Below are positions 1-14,500 of a stretch of 64,000 bases of DNA, piece by piece. Position 1 is the first letter of the stretch; every line of letters starts with the position of its first letter. The DNA comes from Trochalopteron elliotii. Taxonomy: Eukaryota > Chordata > Aves > Passeriformes > Leiothrichidae. Under the pieces are notes generated by a model. The model worked only from the letters and a program-made list of their open reading frames with translations. It ran no database searches and was not told where the DNA came from. The position numbers and the translations under genes are program-made. The DNA lies in the NCBI GenBank assembly GCA_024734555.1, contig JANPWX010000219.1, forward strand, positions 148,334 through 212,333, written 5' to 3'.

Positions 1-2414
1 CAGTAAATATAACTATAGTAGTCACATGGGGTACCTGACAGATGAAGTGAAACCTGCAAGGTGGAATGGAATTCCCTCTAAATTGCCTTTGTATCCTTTT
101 TTCCTTTTTTTGCTTTTGAGTAATAGTACATCTGACACACAGAGTTCCACCAGCTGGACTGTGTTGTGTAGGTCTGTACCAGCAGAACTTGAGTGATGTG
201 AAGACACAGTGACAGCTTTGGGGTGCTGGGTGTGCCTCAGAAAACTTGTGTTGTGACTGAAGTGTCACTGTTGTCCTGGGGACTGTTTTCAGTTAATACT
301 CAGAAGCTCAGAGTAAGTTAAATATTGGAGAAGGAGACTTGTTTCCCATTGCAGGGTGAGATGAAGATAGGTGGTCCAGTGTTATTGCTGAGGTGACATT
401 TAGCTTTGCAGTGAAGGCCTACCTGTGTCTACAGCTTTACTCATGTTCTGCAGAGGGAGAATTTATTGTTCAATTCATTCTTGTTTCCCTGTTTTATTTC
501 TGTTTTCCTCAGAGATACAGTTTGATCTGATTGGCTGTTATGGAATTTTTGGATTGTTGTGCCTGGGGTTTTAGGGATTATTTCAAAACTGATCTTCAAC
601 TGCAATATGTAACGAAAGAACAATTTCTCATTCCAGTTGCTGTCTTGTAAAAATCCTGAGTCAGGAAAATGCTGTTTGGAGACTTGATGCTAATAGGGCA
701 GAAAAGCTGATCACTGGCAGCTGAGCTGCTGCTGCCATTGGTGTCTCATGTGAGGCAGAGCCCTCCCTTCCCTCTCACTTCAGCTTTCTTGGCTCTGAAA
801 CAGAGGAAAACCAGCAAAGTAGAAGCCTTTGTGTGAAAGCAAATGGATTCTACTCCCATGCTAAGCTGAGCAGAATTACTGACTTTTTATTCTACATTAT
901 TGGAATGTCACAATGCATAATTTCTGTCTAAGTGTTCTGCTTCCAATGCTTTCTGTTTCCAACAAATTCGACTGTTCAAATAGTTTTGGGGTTTTTGACA
1001 GTTTATTACAGAACTGCTCCTTGTGAAGAAAGGAGTTCTTGTGGTTAAGGAACATTACTGGTTTCTGCATCTTGGAAGTATGAGGCAGAAAGAATATCCT
1101 GATCAGAAGAAATGTTCATTTTGAGATGCACTGGGGAATTAATTCCTTCTGTCCCTCTGATGTTTATATTGATGAGTGTGTGATTGATAAAGGTGAAGTA
1201 ACCTTTAGCTGGAAGAAGTGAGGGAGTTCTTGATCTTCCTAATAAGCACCTAACACATATTGCTCCTTCAGAGCATCAGCACCTGTCCTGCAAAAAGAAA
1301 TTCAGAAAATTCTTGTTCTGCCTTTGTAGCCTTCCAACTTACTGCCTTCATTAAATCTGTCTCCACTGTTGCTGTTTTAACCTTGCTGCTGGATTAGTGA
1401 GTGAAGTGCTGAGCAGGTAAACAGGGAATGGCCAAGAGAGATTTCTTGGTTCCTATGAAGTGCCAAGAAGGAAGTAACTGAAGTAAGAGGGAATTCTTCC
1501 AGGTGGAGTAGCAGAGAGCTGCAGTGTATTGGTGGGGCTGAATGCTGAAAGATTATCTCATTTGTTTTGTTGTGTTTTTAAGTGATGACTTACCAGAGCT
1601 GGATGATGAAATCAATCAAATTGCTATAAAACACAAGAGCACTGCTGGACCTTCATGGCTCTAGTGCTGTGCAAGGAGATGAAATGTTCCAGTGCAGTGT
1701 GGCTTTGTAGAGGGGGCTGTAGATACCATCCATCCTCCCACAGAGGCTGGATGGGAACTTGCTGTCCAGAAATAGTTTTTTGGTGCTTCTCTTTTCTATT
1801 TAGATTCTTCTAGTCATGGGATCCATGGCTGCAGCAGGGCCACAGGCACCTGCTCCCAGCCACCCTCCCTCTGGCCTGTTCATAAATGTCCTGTTTCTAA
1901 ACTGGTGTGTCATGGCATGCCACAAATTTCACCAAGTTTTTGACAGAGCGCTTGAGTCTGACTAACCCAATTTTCGAGTAGTCACTCCCCTGTTCTTTTC
2001 CATCTTCATTTACGTACAGTGATCTGTGTTTTCCCCAGGAACACCTTGAAGGTGGTGCTTTTCAAAGTACAGTGACATTTGGCTTTGCCCTTGCTTGATT
2101 TTTGGTGACTCTTTTGCAGTGAATCTTTTGTGTGAACTTCGAGTTTGGGTGACATTATTGCCCTGTGTTAAAAAAGGGAGTTGGACTGTGGGACACTGGT
2201 TCTTTATGAAAGGACACACTCTGGGACAGTGTTTGTCTGTGGCTGATGCAGCCACCTCTTTGCTCCGGGGAGAACACAGGTTCCCTTCCACATATTTCTT
2301 AATGACTGCTCACATCTGTCTGGTTTTCACAGGCAGGCCACAAGGTGATGTGTTGATGTGTGTGTTTGTTCATTTTGCATGAAGGCTGTAATCCTGTGCT
2401 GTGTTTTGTGACAG
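1..2414. other. GOLGA2 upstream intron (no coding exon assigned)
   Basis: I find no exon resembling the N-terminal GM130 sequence here, in particular no Lys-rich block on the + strand. The stretch is therefore read as intron between an off-window 5' exon and the first recognised exon. It carries one unexplained exon-like reading frame at 1583-1664, listed separately, and otherwise nothing I can name. Confidence 0.55.
1583..1664 (+). other. Unexplained exon-like open frame with acceptor and stop
   Basis: A T-rich tract ending in AG is followed by 26 uninterrupted codons and a TAG. The peptide begins DDLPELDDEINQ and ends HKSTAGPSWL. The acidic, codon-like composition after a good acceptor resembles a terminal coding exon. 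I do not recognise the protein and no partner exon is visible. It may be an alternative GOLGA2 exon, a decayed exon or chance. Confidence 0.2.
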
Positions 2415-2549
2415 GCATACTTTGACAGTGATGTTGCCACTCGTAGTGCTGAACAGCTTGCTCCTGATGTCCCTGTGCTATCTAACAGCAACAGCCTCCC
2501 TAGTTGTGCTTCTGTTCTGCCTGCTCCTGAGAGCATGCAGCTGACACAG
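2415..2549 (+). CDS. GOLGA2: GOLGA2 exon (first in window)
   Basis: Forty-five codons in phase 0, from [10 protein letters not shown] to PESMQLTQ. This Ser/Pro-rich linker aligns loosely with the human segment ending SLTSMAASQ. The acceptor is TTTTGTGACAG and the donor GTTTGT is weak. It is the least conserved exon assigned, so its boundaries are less certain than the others. Confidence 0.7.
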
Positions 2550-5500
2550 GTTTGTGACTTATCATCACTACTGCCATTGAACCACTGGTTAGTGATGCCA
2601 CATTGATGTGGAGAAAGATGACCTTCATAAATATGACATGATTAGTTCAGGTTTTCTCCTGTTAAAAATACTACATCCCCCACTCTCCATTCAGTCATCA
2701 TCCGTCTGTGAGAGCAGAGGGAGTACTAGCATGCACGTGTCCCTGCAGCTTCCAAAGCTGTTTTCTTTCCCCTTCTCTCCTATTTCATTAGCAGAAAGTA
2801 CCCTTAATAAGACATGTTTCCAGTCCAATCAGTCTGTATTTCCTTTTACTAATTAAAGATTCAGTTGTGGTTTTTTCCAGCAAAGTGTTGATTATCATGA
2901 TAAAAAGGAACAACAGACATAAAGCCTGATATGATTCTCTATTCCAGGAAACCCAGACTCACACCACTCAGAAATTATGTGTAAGCCAGGGCTGAGTTGG
3001 TGGTTTTAAGTTCATCTTCCTTTGGGAAGCAGTAATTACAGGAGCTGTGGAACTTGAGCCCAGGTGTAATCAAGTCTTACTGACACATTCATAAGTGTCC
3101 CATCTTTTACAGGCTTGTAAGTTTTTATGTTTTAATCCACAGATGAATGAAGCTGAGGATCATAAAAATGCTTTGGATGAGAACAGGTGAGTGTCTGTGT
3201 TGGCTTTGCAACAGGATCACAACAAATGAAGGTTTTACCCCCGCCCCAACGCTGTGCTGATTTGGGCAGCTCTCTGGGAGAGGTTTTCATTGCCAGGTCT
3301 TTGTTCCCAGGTCCTTCTCGTCAACAGAGGGTCTGCGTCAGTTGTCTGAACAACTCAATGGCCTGGTTTCCCAGGTACTCCTTTTCATCCATTTGTCCCA
3401 TTAATTCTCTTGGTGTTTGATGTGGAACTTTAGGCAGACAGCTCAAGGAAACACTCTTCAATCTCAGAGATGTCTGCAGCCATCCTACTAACCAATGTGA
3501 TACTTAAACATTGAGGAGCAAAAAAATCCTGGTTTAGGAATGTAAGATTTCAGCAGTAGGAAGAAAAACAGAGTGGGATGAATGAATTGTATGTATTCAT
3601 GGAAAGATGTACTCTTGATTTACTGGAAAAGAATATGAAGTCTGAATAATTCACATCAGCTTGTCACAGGGGCAGCCAGCGTCTATCCTGAGCCAGAGAA
3701 GTGTTTTCTGTGCCTGTGTGTGGTCGTTTGAAGTGACAGGTGCTAATAAGGAGTGTTACTGTTATAATGGGATCTTATCTAATAGTGATTTGCCTTGGGG
3801 ACTAAAACTGACTTACTTGATTTACTTCTAGTCAACATCGTATGTGAATGGAGAAAGTCCTGTTTCTTCCACAAATATTAAGGAAATGGAAGTAAGTTGT
3901 TCTCAGTCTGTCATGATTTTATTTTTATTTGCTGCTGTTGATCACTCATTTGGATTCTGTGCTTCCAGCAGTGTTAGTGAGGCCTAACTGAATGCACAGG
4001 TCACATACATCACTGTGTAGTGTCAACTGGGGCTGTAATTGGGTAGTTGTGATCCCAACAGTCAGAGGCAGTTATTGGAGATGTTCCCAGTTTGGAGACT
4101 GGGATAATCTGGCTTCCATGCAACTGCAGTTCTTATTTCTGATTCACTTGTATGTCAAAACGAGGCCTCAGCAGAAACGGATAAAATAGGTTGACATCCC
4201 AGCTGCTTTTGTTCAAACCACAGATTTTGTTTTATGTGGAGAATCTGATTATATCAAACTGTGATAATGATTTATTTTTCTGTCCTTTTTAATTATTGCT
4301 TTTTTCCTTCCCTCCTCCTCTTCTGCTCCTTCCTTTTTCTCCTTTATGCATGTGCCCGTCAGACACGTTACCAGGAGCTGGCAGTAGCCCTGGATTCCAG
4401 CAATCTAACTAACAAACAGCTCGTTACAAAGATAGAGGAATTGGTAAGAAACAATCCAACCAACCAGTTTGACATTGTCTTTGCTGCTCCTCCACGCTCT
4501 CTGGGTGTCTGCAAGGTTACGGGTTCCCTCATAGTGCCACAAGGAAGGCTGCTTACACAGCACTTCGTATGGAACAAAATGGGCTGGATGGAAAACCTGT
4601 GAGAGGATCAAAGCCTAAGGCCTCTTGTGAGTGTGGTGGCTCATCTAAGGAAGCAGAAACAGTTTTGTTGCTTCCATTACGTGTGCTCTCTTGATCTCCT
4701 CACACTGTCCCTGGATGATAAGCATCCTCATAAAAGAGCTATTTCTGGTCCTGGTCTGAATCCTTGAAATAGAGAATTCTGGTGCTGGCAGCAGTATGAA
4801 AACCTGTTTCTGCAGGTGGTGATGCTGTTCTAAATATATCAGCAGAGTGGGAGCAATAGGTCCAAGAGAGCCTGGGGCTGTTTCCTGATCATATCCTCAG
4901 CTTCTCTTGGCACAATGAATGAACTGCTTTGTCCTGTGGCCTGCATGGATTCCTGCTGCTGCTTTTCAGCCTTCAGCCTTAACACTGCAAGAAATGCAGC
5001 TAAGTGGATCTGTTCCAGGCTGAAAAGAGCCTTTCTTGTGTGAAATACTTTCCCCCATTTTGTTCCTTTCTAAAACTACACTTTTCCCAAAATTCAGCAT
5101 TTCCCAGTGTACCCCATGACCCCTCTTTTTGTTTTATTTTTGGTTTTGAGTTATTTTTGTTCTGTTCTTTTTCTTTTTGTGTTTTAGTTGGGCTGCAGAG
5201 GTAGAGTGCATTGCCCACCCAGGATTCTCATTGTTTGCCAGCTTTTCCGTTTGTCTGGAACTCTGTAGGGCCTTTGCTGCATTTGTGCTCTTGCCTTTGC
5301 TTTTCCTGGTTATGTTGTGGGCTGGCATTGCTAAAATCAAAACCTCATCACCTTTCCATCTGCAGTCATGTTTCAAAATGCACTGAGGTAGTAGTGGTAA
5401 TAAAGAAACACCTTGGCCAATATTCATCATTTTGGAGGAGGAAAAAATACTAATTATATAGTTACTTAAGAGGCATCTGTGAGAAAACTGCCAGGGCGAC

Positions 5501-8500
5501 AAGAGCAGCAAAAGGCAAACAAGGTTTGGTGGCAGCCTGGGCAGCCTTTGTCCCCTTCACACATACAGATGCACTTTGTGCAGTCATAGATCACCAGTAC
5601 TTCACCCATAAGACTGAAATTGGCTGGGACAGAATTATCCCTTTCCTTGCATCTGGCTTCAGCTCTGTCTCATACCACCTTGGTGGGAGCCTGCCAATGT
5701 ACGTGCAGCTCTGCATGACTTGGCCAGTTGTTTGCTGGGATAGAGGTCTAAGGAATCACTTAAAGGAAAGGATTTTGCTTTGGGATTTAGGTATTTATCT
5801 TTTATTGAAAGCATTTTTGCTGACTTTCCTAACACATCAGTTTGACTGATTAATTACATAGATGTGGGATATTGCAAGTTTAAACTGAAGTTGCTGGATG
5901 CTCAGATAGGAACATAGAGGAGTTTCAGCAGAGGTATTGGAGGAGAACTGTGATAATGTACTGGACAATGAAAAACGTATCATGTGTATTAGTGAAGGGA
6001 GCCCCAAATCTCTTAATAGCTAAGATGAACTTCCTAGTCTTCTACAGAAATGGAAATTCTCCTTGCATTAACTGGGCATGTATCCTACTTCATCAAAGTG
6101 AAAATGCGTTTCAGCAGCATGAGAATATTTTCTCTTAATATTGGTGCATCGATTTTCTTCCATAGAAACAGCAGAACCAAGAAGCAGTGAATCAGCTGGA
6201 GAAGGTAAAGTGTGTCCTATTTTTAGATAGATACAGAAATAGGTATCTGTTTCTCTGAGGAGCAGAAAACACAGTGGATTGTGGCACAAGTGTGCATGAT
6301 CTTGTCTTGTGTTAGATTCAGTTTTATTTGTAGCATAAGGTTTAATATTTTGACTTTGTGAGTTGGGCCTGACAAGCAGAATTCTTATTTTGACCAAAGC
6401 TAGTATGTAAATGCTCAAGTTGGAGGAATGCAGTGGGGGCAGGAGGTTACAGTTTAGGTCCTTGCCAGGAGCTTCCATTCCAACACTGCCACGTGTGTGC
6501 TGCAATGATTGCACTGTGCTGTCTCTGCTGGTCTGGGATGGAAAAATTATTAAGTAGTTCAAATAATGGAAAATTAAGTGTGCCTTTAAAAATACTGGCA
6601 TCATTTGGATGGTAGAAATAGTAGCAATTAATTCCTGCTTTTTTAGTTTGATGTAAAACAAGGGTTAACAATCTGTATGTTTGTGCTGACCAAGCAGTAT
6701 TTGTTTCTACAGGAAAAGAAGGAGTTTGAACAGAAATTTTCTAAAGAGCAAGCAGCACTGAGGGAACAGTTACAGGTAAGGCAGAGCCTCCCTTACAGTA
6801 ATATCACCTGACTTCTGCTGTTTTGTGGATTATTGAGCACTCACAGTCCTTATCCTGCAAGGCAGAAGTCCATTCCTGTACCAAAACTGTGAGTGTCAGC
6901 CAGACTGTACTTAACTGCAAGAGCTCTTTACTGAATTGTCCTTTTGTGACAACAGTGGTGTTGCAGTGGCAAGCAAAGAAGTTTTGTGCTGAGCTGATTT
7001 TCCTTTCCCAAAGGTTCATATCCAGACTATTGGAATTCTTGTTTCTGAGAAGTCTGAGCTGCAGACAGCCCTTGGCCACACTCAGCAAGCTGCACGGCAG
7101 AAATCAGGTACGTGACTGTCTCTGCAGCTCAGGCTGGAGGTTGAACTGTGGGTGTCAAGTCACAAGCACAACAGTTGCTGGCAGCCAGCTCACAGCACTC
7201 CCTGACCCCCCTGTGAGCAGCCTCTGGCACTGCCACTGCTGCTGTCATCGTCGCTGTCCCCAGATGGGAGCACGTTGGTCTCGTGGCACTTGAGGTTCTT
7301 CTGTGCATCACTAAAGCCTTGTCAGCTCTGTTGGGCCTGATGACTACTCCAGACTGTTTCTTTCTAATTCTTTTAAAACTTGGTTTCCCTTTTCCACCCT
7401 GCCTCCCACACAGCTGTCATGTTAATCTAGGTCTTAGCCAACCCTTTTATTCTGAACTACATTTGAGCAATTTGTTCTAATAGAAAAAAACCCCCCAAAC
7501 AACATACTGTCTATTGTTCTGCAAAGGAAGTTTCATCATCTCCCTCTAAAAGTGAGGCAGGTAGAGAGCTGTGCTCCCAGGGCTGTTAGTGAATCACCTG
7601 CAGAGCCAGGAGTGGAGCCAGCTCTTCTGATTTACTCAGTTCTGTGCTTCCTGAAGAGCTTGTTGACAAAGTAGAAAGTGCTGTTCAGCCAGTTCCAAGG
7701 TGCTCTTTGTGGTCTAGCATCAACTGCCTGTGCTCTGACTTGTCCAGGAGAAGCTGAGAGCCTTGCTGCCCGTTTACACTCATCTCGCCAGCGGGTGTCG
7801 GAGCTGGAGCGCACTCTGTCCTCCATCTCCATGCAGCAAAAGCAGTCAGAGAAGGTAAGAGACGCCTCTGTGCTTAACTTGCAGCTCTGCCTTGGGCTGT
7901 TTGCTTACACTGCTTCAAAGTCTGCAGTGTCTGCTTGGAGAAGAGGCAGATGTTAACCTTGCTAATTGTTAATTAACCTTTTAAAGCCCTGTATTCCCCA
8001 TGATCGAGGCAAACTTCATTCAAGTTTCTGTGACTAATCATATGGTCCAGTTGGTGTCTTCAGATCTGGCAGCTCATTCATTAGTCTGGCAGCTCCACAC
8101 AAGAGACACACCTTGTCCCAGACTGTCCATCACACACCTTAGTATTGCCTTTAATCCAGAAGTTTGCAGAAATACTTGTAGCATCACATTTGAAAAGACT
8201 GAGCAGACTTATTCCTGGAAAATTCAGGAGGTTCTAAGCAAACCTGTCCTGAGTCTTTTTGCTAAAGTTATGACCTTTTCTGCTTTAGCTGATCTGTTAA
8301 AGATGAAATGAAATATATTTTTAATACCTTATTTGTTTGTCTGAAGTCTGTAGATGAATCAATAATTTCCTTTTTCTCCAGCATAATAAAGAGTTAGTGA
8401 AGGAGCGAGACAACCTGAAACTGGAACTGTACAAACGAAGGTAAGTCCCTTCTGCTTATTACTGCAGAAGAGCCCCAAAACAACAAGTGGCAAAGACCAC

Positions 8501-11500
8501 AGATGGTCACTTGGGAGGCTGGATATTCAATTAAAATAAAAGTCATTAGATGTGATGTTTCTGTGATTCTAGCTGCCAGGAAGCACTGGTTTGTAGATTT
8601 ATGACCTGGACATCAGCAGACGCAGAGCCATTTTAATTTTTTGTTTGTTTTAGCAAAAGTAGTGAGGAAATAAAACAGCAGAATTCAGAGCTGTCAGAGA
8701 AAGTTCACTCCCTGGTGTCCCAGAACTCAGCTATGAAGTTGGATGTGGAAGATTTGCAGAAGAAATTGGAAATGGCTGAACTGATGATTCAACAGGTGAG
8801 GGCAGAGGACACTGATGACACTGCCACACTTGCATCTGAGAGAGGGGGCAAGACTTAACTCTTGGCTTTAAAGAAAGGCATGAAATCTCATCAAGACATC
8901 CTCCTAGAAAAAAGCTTTCAGCAAGACCTCAGGGGAACAGAAAGTTTGTATTCTCTAAGGTGTTGGAGCTGTAAATTGATTGAAGAGCACACATTGATTG
9001 AAAAGCAATGTAACATTAGTCTGCTAAAACTGTTGTCCAGTGAGAGAGGGTGAAATGTGAAAATACAATCAGGAAAGTCACTGTATCTGTTCAGGATTTT
9101 GGTTATTTAATTGTGCAGTCTCACTGAGTAAGTCTCACTGCAAAAGCTGAGTAGGAGTGGTGTTTTTACCCATCACTGGAAGGTGGTGAATTGGACAGTG
9201 GCAGCTTGAAGTCACCTGGGGAAAGAAGGTATGAAGCCAACTGTTAGCAGGTCAGAGAGCAAGCCTGCTGTAACCCTGAGCCTGGGAGGGAAGAAAATGC
9301 TTTTTTTTATTCCTAGACTGTGTCTTAAGTTACCCTTGAAATTAAGCCAACTGTTGCTCTTCTGGGAAAAGTGCTGTGCCTCAGCTGAACCAGCCTTGAT
9401 GCTTAGTCCACTGTCATGCTCCAGACACTGGCTTTAAATTCCTGACATGTCTGACAGCTTTTAAGGTCACAGGCTTTTATATCATCTGATATGGCTGTAT
9501 AATGCAGACTCTGGAAATGCACAAAAATTCTGAGCCAAAGCTTGATTGAATTCTATTTTCTTAATTTAAAAAAATAGTAAATGTAAAATTGGTAGGGAGG
9601 AGCTTCCCACTTCAGCCATTTTTACAGGACTAAAATCTCAGCTTTTTGTTTTTGATCCCCCTCTTTTTTTTCACACTGAAGTTCACTATTAGTTGGAGCA
9701 CTTTAAAGAACTATAGAAGGTTACAGCATAGATCATGTGGCAGGTTACTCTCAGCAGAAAGGCTATGCAGGAATTGAGCATTAACATTTTGCCTTAAATT
9801 TCTGATTTTTTTTTAACAGTTCTCAAGCCAGGGAGGGAGTCTGGATGCAAACCAGCAGCTGCAGATGGCTCTGGAGGAGAAGGCAAGCCTGGAAACCCAG
9901 GTAGCTCAGGTAAGAGATTGTATGAAATAGGATCCAAATCTTGATATCTGTAAGGAAACTTGCGGGGCAGAAAAATGTAGTCTGAGCTTTGCACTAACGC
10001 TGGTTTCTTCAGGTTTTATCCCTTAAACCAAATTCATTTGGCCAACGTGATGTTGTTTGATTTTGTTTTGAACAGCTCTCAGAGTCACTTCACCAGCTGC
10101 AGGCAGAAAGAGATCAGTATGTGGAGAAACTGAGGGAGGAGGGGAGCGTTTGGCAGCAGAGGGTGCAGCAGCTCTCTGAGCAGGTAACCCCAGGGGCAGC
10201 ATCGCAGCTCTGGACAAACACAGGCAGCAGGAAATGTCCCATGAACATTGTTGTAATTTTCATTTGTGTGGCCTTGCAGGTCCACACAATGGCAGAGGAG
10301 AAGGAGAAACACATGGCCAGAATTCAGGAGCTGGAAGACAATGTTACAGAGCTGTTGAGCACGTCAGGTAGGGCTTCCAAAGTGAGGCTTTGCACTGCAG
10401 AGTGGAGCTGGATAACTCTGTCCTGCTGTGCAGATGCTTCTGCACAGGAGGTGCAAGTAGATGTGATGCTGGCAAGGCAGATGAAGACCAGGTGACCCTA
10501 AGAACCCTTTTCTCCTGGGAAACAGCAAATGATCTCCTGCAAGGAATGGACCAGCAGCCTGGTTATGTCTGTAGTATTGGCCTGACTGTACTGTCAGCCT
10601 CTCTGGCCCAGGAGTTTGGGAAGGCAGGATGCTCCTGCTAGGGCTGTGAGGGAGTCAGCAGCAGACAGCAGGATGCTATGCTTGGGTTTGGGGTAGGTTT
10701 GCTCTTTGTTCCTCTCCATGCTGTGCACTGAGGTTTGGATACTGCAGCTGGTGATCCCTTCTGGTCACAGAGCCCAATGGGCTGGGGTGTGCCTTGTGTA
10801 TCCAGTGGGGATGTGTCTGTCTCACCCAACCATTTCCCCTGTGACTGAGCCCCTTCTGACTGCATTTCCTCAGCAGTGAAGCCCATGGATATTGAGCCTC
10901 CCTCACTGCCAGGGCCCACAGCAGCTGAGCTCAGTCTGCAGGAGGAGATCCAGCGGCTGCAGCAGGAGAAGGAGGAGCTGCAGGGGCAGTTCCAGGCCCA
11001 GGTTCGGGACAACGAGCAGCTGAGCCACCTCAACAGGGAGCAGGAGGAGCGGCTGCTGGAGCTGGAAAAGACGGTGCAGCGCTACAATGAGGAGGCTGTG
11101 GACAGGCAGCAGATCCTGGAGGACATGCAGAGTGACAAGGCCACAATCAGTAGGGCACTGAGCCAGAACCGGGATCTGAAGGAGCAGCTGGCTGAGCTGC
11201 AGAATGGCTTTGTCAAACTGGTAGGTCTCTTCTGTGCATCTCCCCAGTGCTTCCCTCACTGGTGCAATCCTTTTGTAGCGCAGATGTGAAAAGCTGGCAG
11301 CAGCATTATCCATCTCTTATCCTCTGAGACTGTGGCTGCTCAATCTTTGATATGTAGTGCCGTACCAGGAGGTTCCCTCCAGTTCCTTACTCCCTCAGGT
11401 GCTCTAGCAGATGAATCAGTATCTTTGTCCACAACTGTTTCCTTTTCCTTCTCATTCCCTGGCAGTCAGGCTCTTTCTGTCCCTGGCTATTCCTCCTGCC

Positions 11501-14500
11501 CTTTTACCTGAAGATACCTATTTCCTGTTCCCTTGTATTTGCCCATGAGGAAGCTCTCAACAGTATTGTCTTCTGCTGCTGTCATTCTTACCCATCCTGG
11601 AGCTGAATCCTTACTCTTGCTTTGCTTCTCTCAATGTATCACTTTCCCCTCTGGGGTCCTAGCAGACAGACACATGGTCCAGCTGTTTTGTTTTTTTTTT
11701 TTTCTTTAGTCCTTTTTGAACTCCTTGTTTTTGAATGTCTGTGGCTCTCTTTGGGATATTCATACCACCCATCTGCTTTGGAGCTGACAGGCTGCATGAT
11801 GTGCCAGGCCTTTTCTTGGCACTGTCCCAGCACTGATTCCCCTGGCTCTTTCCTTGCTCTTCTCCCATCTTCTGAACCTTCCTGTAAGTTATTTACTGTC
11901 CTAAACAGTCAATTTGTGGCCCTCAGTTACAGTCCAGAAAAACAAGGGATGGCACCCTGTTGTGCCGGGAACTAACGTGGTTTATTGAGAGCCTGTTTCA
12001 TGGTGGGTGGGGCAGTTTCCTTACACAGCCATGTTTGTCTTGCAGACAAATGAAAACATGGAGGTTACAAGTGCCCTACAGTCAGAGCAACATGTGAAGA
12101 AAGAGCTGGCCAAGAAGCTTGGGCAGCTGCAGGAGAACCTGGCGGAGCTCAAAGAGTCGGTGAGCACCAGCAGTGGGATGGCAGGGCTGGATGCTGCAAA
12201 TTGCTGGCAACTTCCCAGACACGGATGGAAGGATGAAAATGGGTATTGTAAAGATCCAGCTGGGAGCCTTCCCCTGTCATCTGCTGCCTGATGTGGGGGA
12301 CCAGCATGTGGGGGCAGATGGTGGCTGTCTGCCTGGTTGGTGGCTTTGGGGCAATGTTGACAGTTTGGATCATGTCACACAGATCAGTTTTTCAGGCAGA
12401 AAGGGTTTGATATGGTGGTTTGATCTTGTTCTCAGCTGGAGCTGAAGACACAGGAGGCCCGTGGCCTGCAGGAGCAGCGGGACCAGTGCTACAGCCACCT
12501 GCAGCAGTACACCCTGGCCTTCCAGCAGCTTGCTGCTGAGAAGGATGAACTGCACAAACAATTCCTGCTTCAGACACAGCTCATGGATCGCCTGCAGCAC
12601 GAGGAGGTCCAGGGGAAAGTGACAGTGGAAATGCACCTGAAAGAGCTGCAGCAGACAAAGGTAACAGTAAAAAGGGACAAGTGGAAAGATGGGAGGTAAT
12701 CAATAAGTGAGAGATTTGGCCAGTCCTTTCCACTTTGGGCTCTTCTGTGATGCTGTGATTACACCCTGTGCCCTGCAGAGGAGTGATACCTGTCTGGAGC
12801 TAAAATACTGCTTGTGTGTTTGTGTGTGTGGTGCTACTATCTGAAGATGGAGTAACTGCAGTCTGACTTGTGCAGGTTTTTGTGATCTTCTGCTCCTCTC
12901 CTGCAGGAAAGTCTAGAAGCTGTAGCCAAGGAAAACAAAGAGCTGCAGGCTCAGATCAGTCAGCTGGCAGCAGAAATGGATGGCAGGATTTTGCACCAAC
13001 TGGAGGGTGAGTGGCTGCATCAGGGAGGAGGCAGAGCTGGATTCTCTGCAGCATTGCCTCCTTGTTCACCTTCCTTCTTTTGCAGAAGGGGATGAAGCAA
13101 TGACTGAAGAAACCCAAAAACCTTCTCTTGTGATCCCAGAGAAGTTTGAAAGCCATGAAGAAATGGTGAGTCTTAATGGGTAGAAAAGCCTTTGGTTATA
13201 GTTCTAAATAATTATCTAGAAAAGGAATCTGGTTAAATTGCAGAGAGATTTATCAGCTGTTATCCTGCTAGCTGAGTGCAGTCATGAGGGAAATGCAACA
13301 GTTCCTCATGCAGCAGCAAAGCCAAGACTTCTGCAGCATCCTTACAAAACAGGCTGGAAGTCTGGCAGTGGTTTCCTTATGATGACAACTCAGCTGGCAG
13401 AGCAGCTCTTTAATGGGGCTTTGATGATGATGTTCACTTTAGTTTGGAAGGCAACTTGGAAATGGTGTCAAATATCTTACAAGATTTATCAGCAAGTACA
13501 GTCATAATACTGCAGTCAAACAGCTCTCAAGGGACCCAGTTTTTAACCTGCACTAATTGGGAATGAGAAGAGGCAGTAGCAGCTGCCTGGCTTAGTTCCA
13601 GGGCAGTCACACAGGTCTTTGGTTTCACACCCATAAATAAAACGTGGTAAACTGTTACTCTGTCCTGAGATGTACCATAGATCCTGCTGAACACAGGGGA
13701 AGCACTAATGTCCACATTCTGAAATTCTTCTTAGGTCACTTTTGTGACCTCTGCCATGTCCCAAGTGGAGCAGGAGCGAGAAGATCTGAGGAAGCAGCTG
13801 GCTGCTCAGAAGCAGCAGTGCAGATCCCTCCTGCAGCAAATCACAGCTCTTAGGCAGGAGCAGCAACATCACGTCGCAGTGGATGGAGGTAAAGTCTCTG
13901 CACAGTTTGGAGACAGTGTGACCATGAGGTGCTGGGCCAGCTGGCCATGGCTGCTCTGAGACAGACCTTTGGGTCTGTGAGTGCATCATGCCCCAGGAGA
14001 AATTGTAAATTGCATGCATCCCTTCCAGGATCCCTTACGGATACTGTTCCAGTGGAGGTTCATGAGGCTTTGAAAACTGCCATGGATAAGCTACAGGTAA
14101 AGCAAAAGCATCTCATGTTGTTTCAGCCCTATTACACTGCTCAGCCAGACTAGGATCCAGTGTCAGGCAAACACAACACAAACACATTGCAGGGGAATAA
14201 GCAGCCGATGTTCCATAAAAAGATGCTCCATCCTAAAAAGCTTGCTCACTGCTTGGTTGTAAAGGAGCAGCATTTGTTCCCCAGGCTCAGACAGAGTCAC
14301 AGGGGTGTTATCTTTAGCACAGATGTTGTCTGTAGGTGAGCAGCCCAGGTGCCTGACCCCACTCTGTGTGTGCAGTTGCGTTTCACAGAGCTGATGCGTG
14401 AGAAGGCTGATCTGAAGGAGCGTCTGGAGGAGCTGGAGCACCGCTGCATCCAGCTGTCTGGAGAGACTGACACCATTGGTATGTTTAGGCAGCACCAGCA

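Noticed and set aside
6068..6661. Minus-strand open frame of 197 codons in GOLGA2 introns
   Set aside because: Spans a GOLGA2 exon in antisense and two introns; composition is not protein-like.
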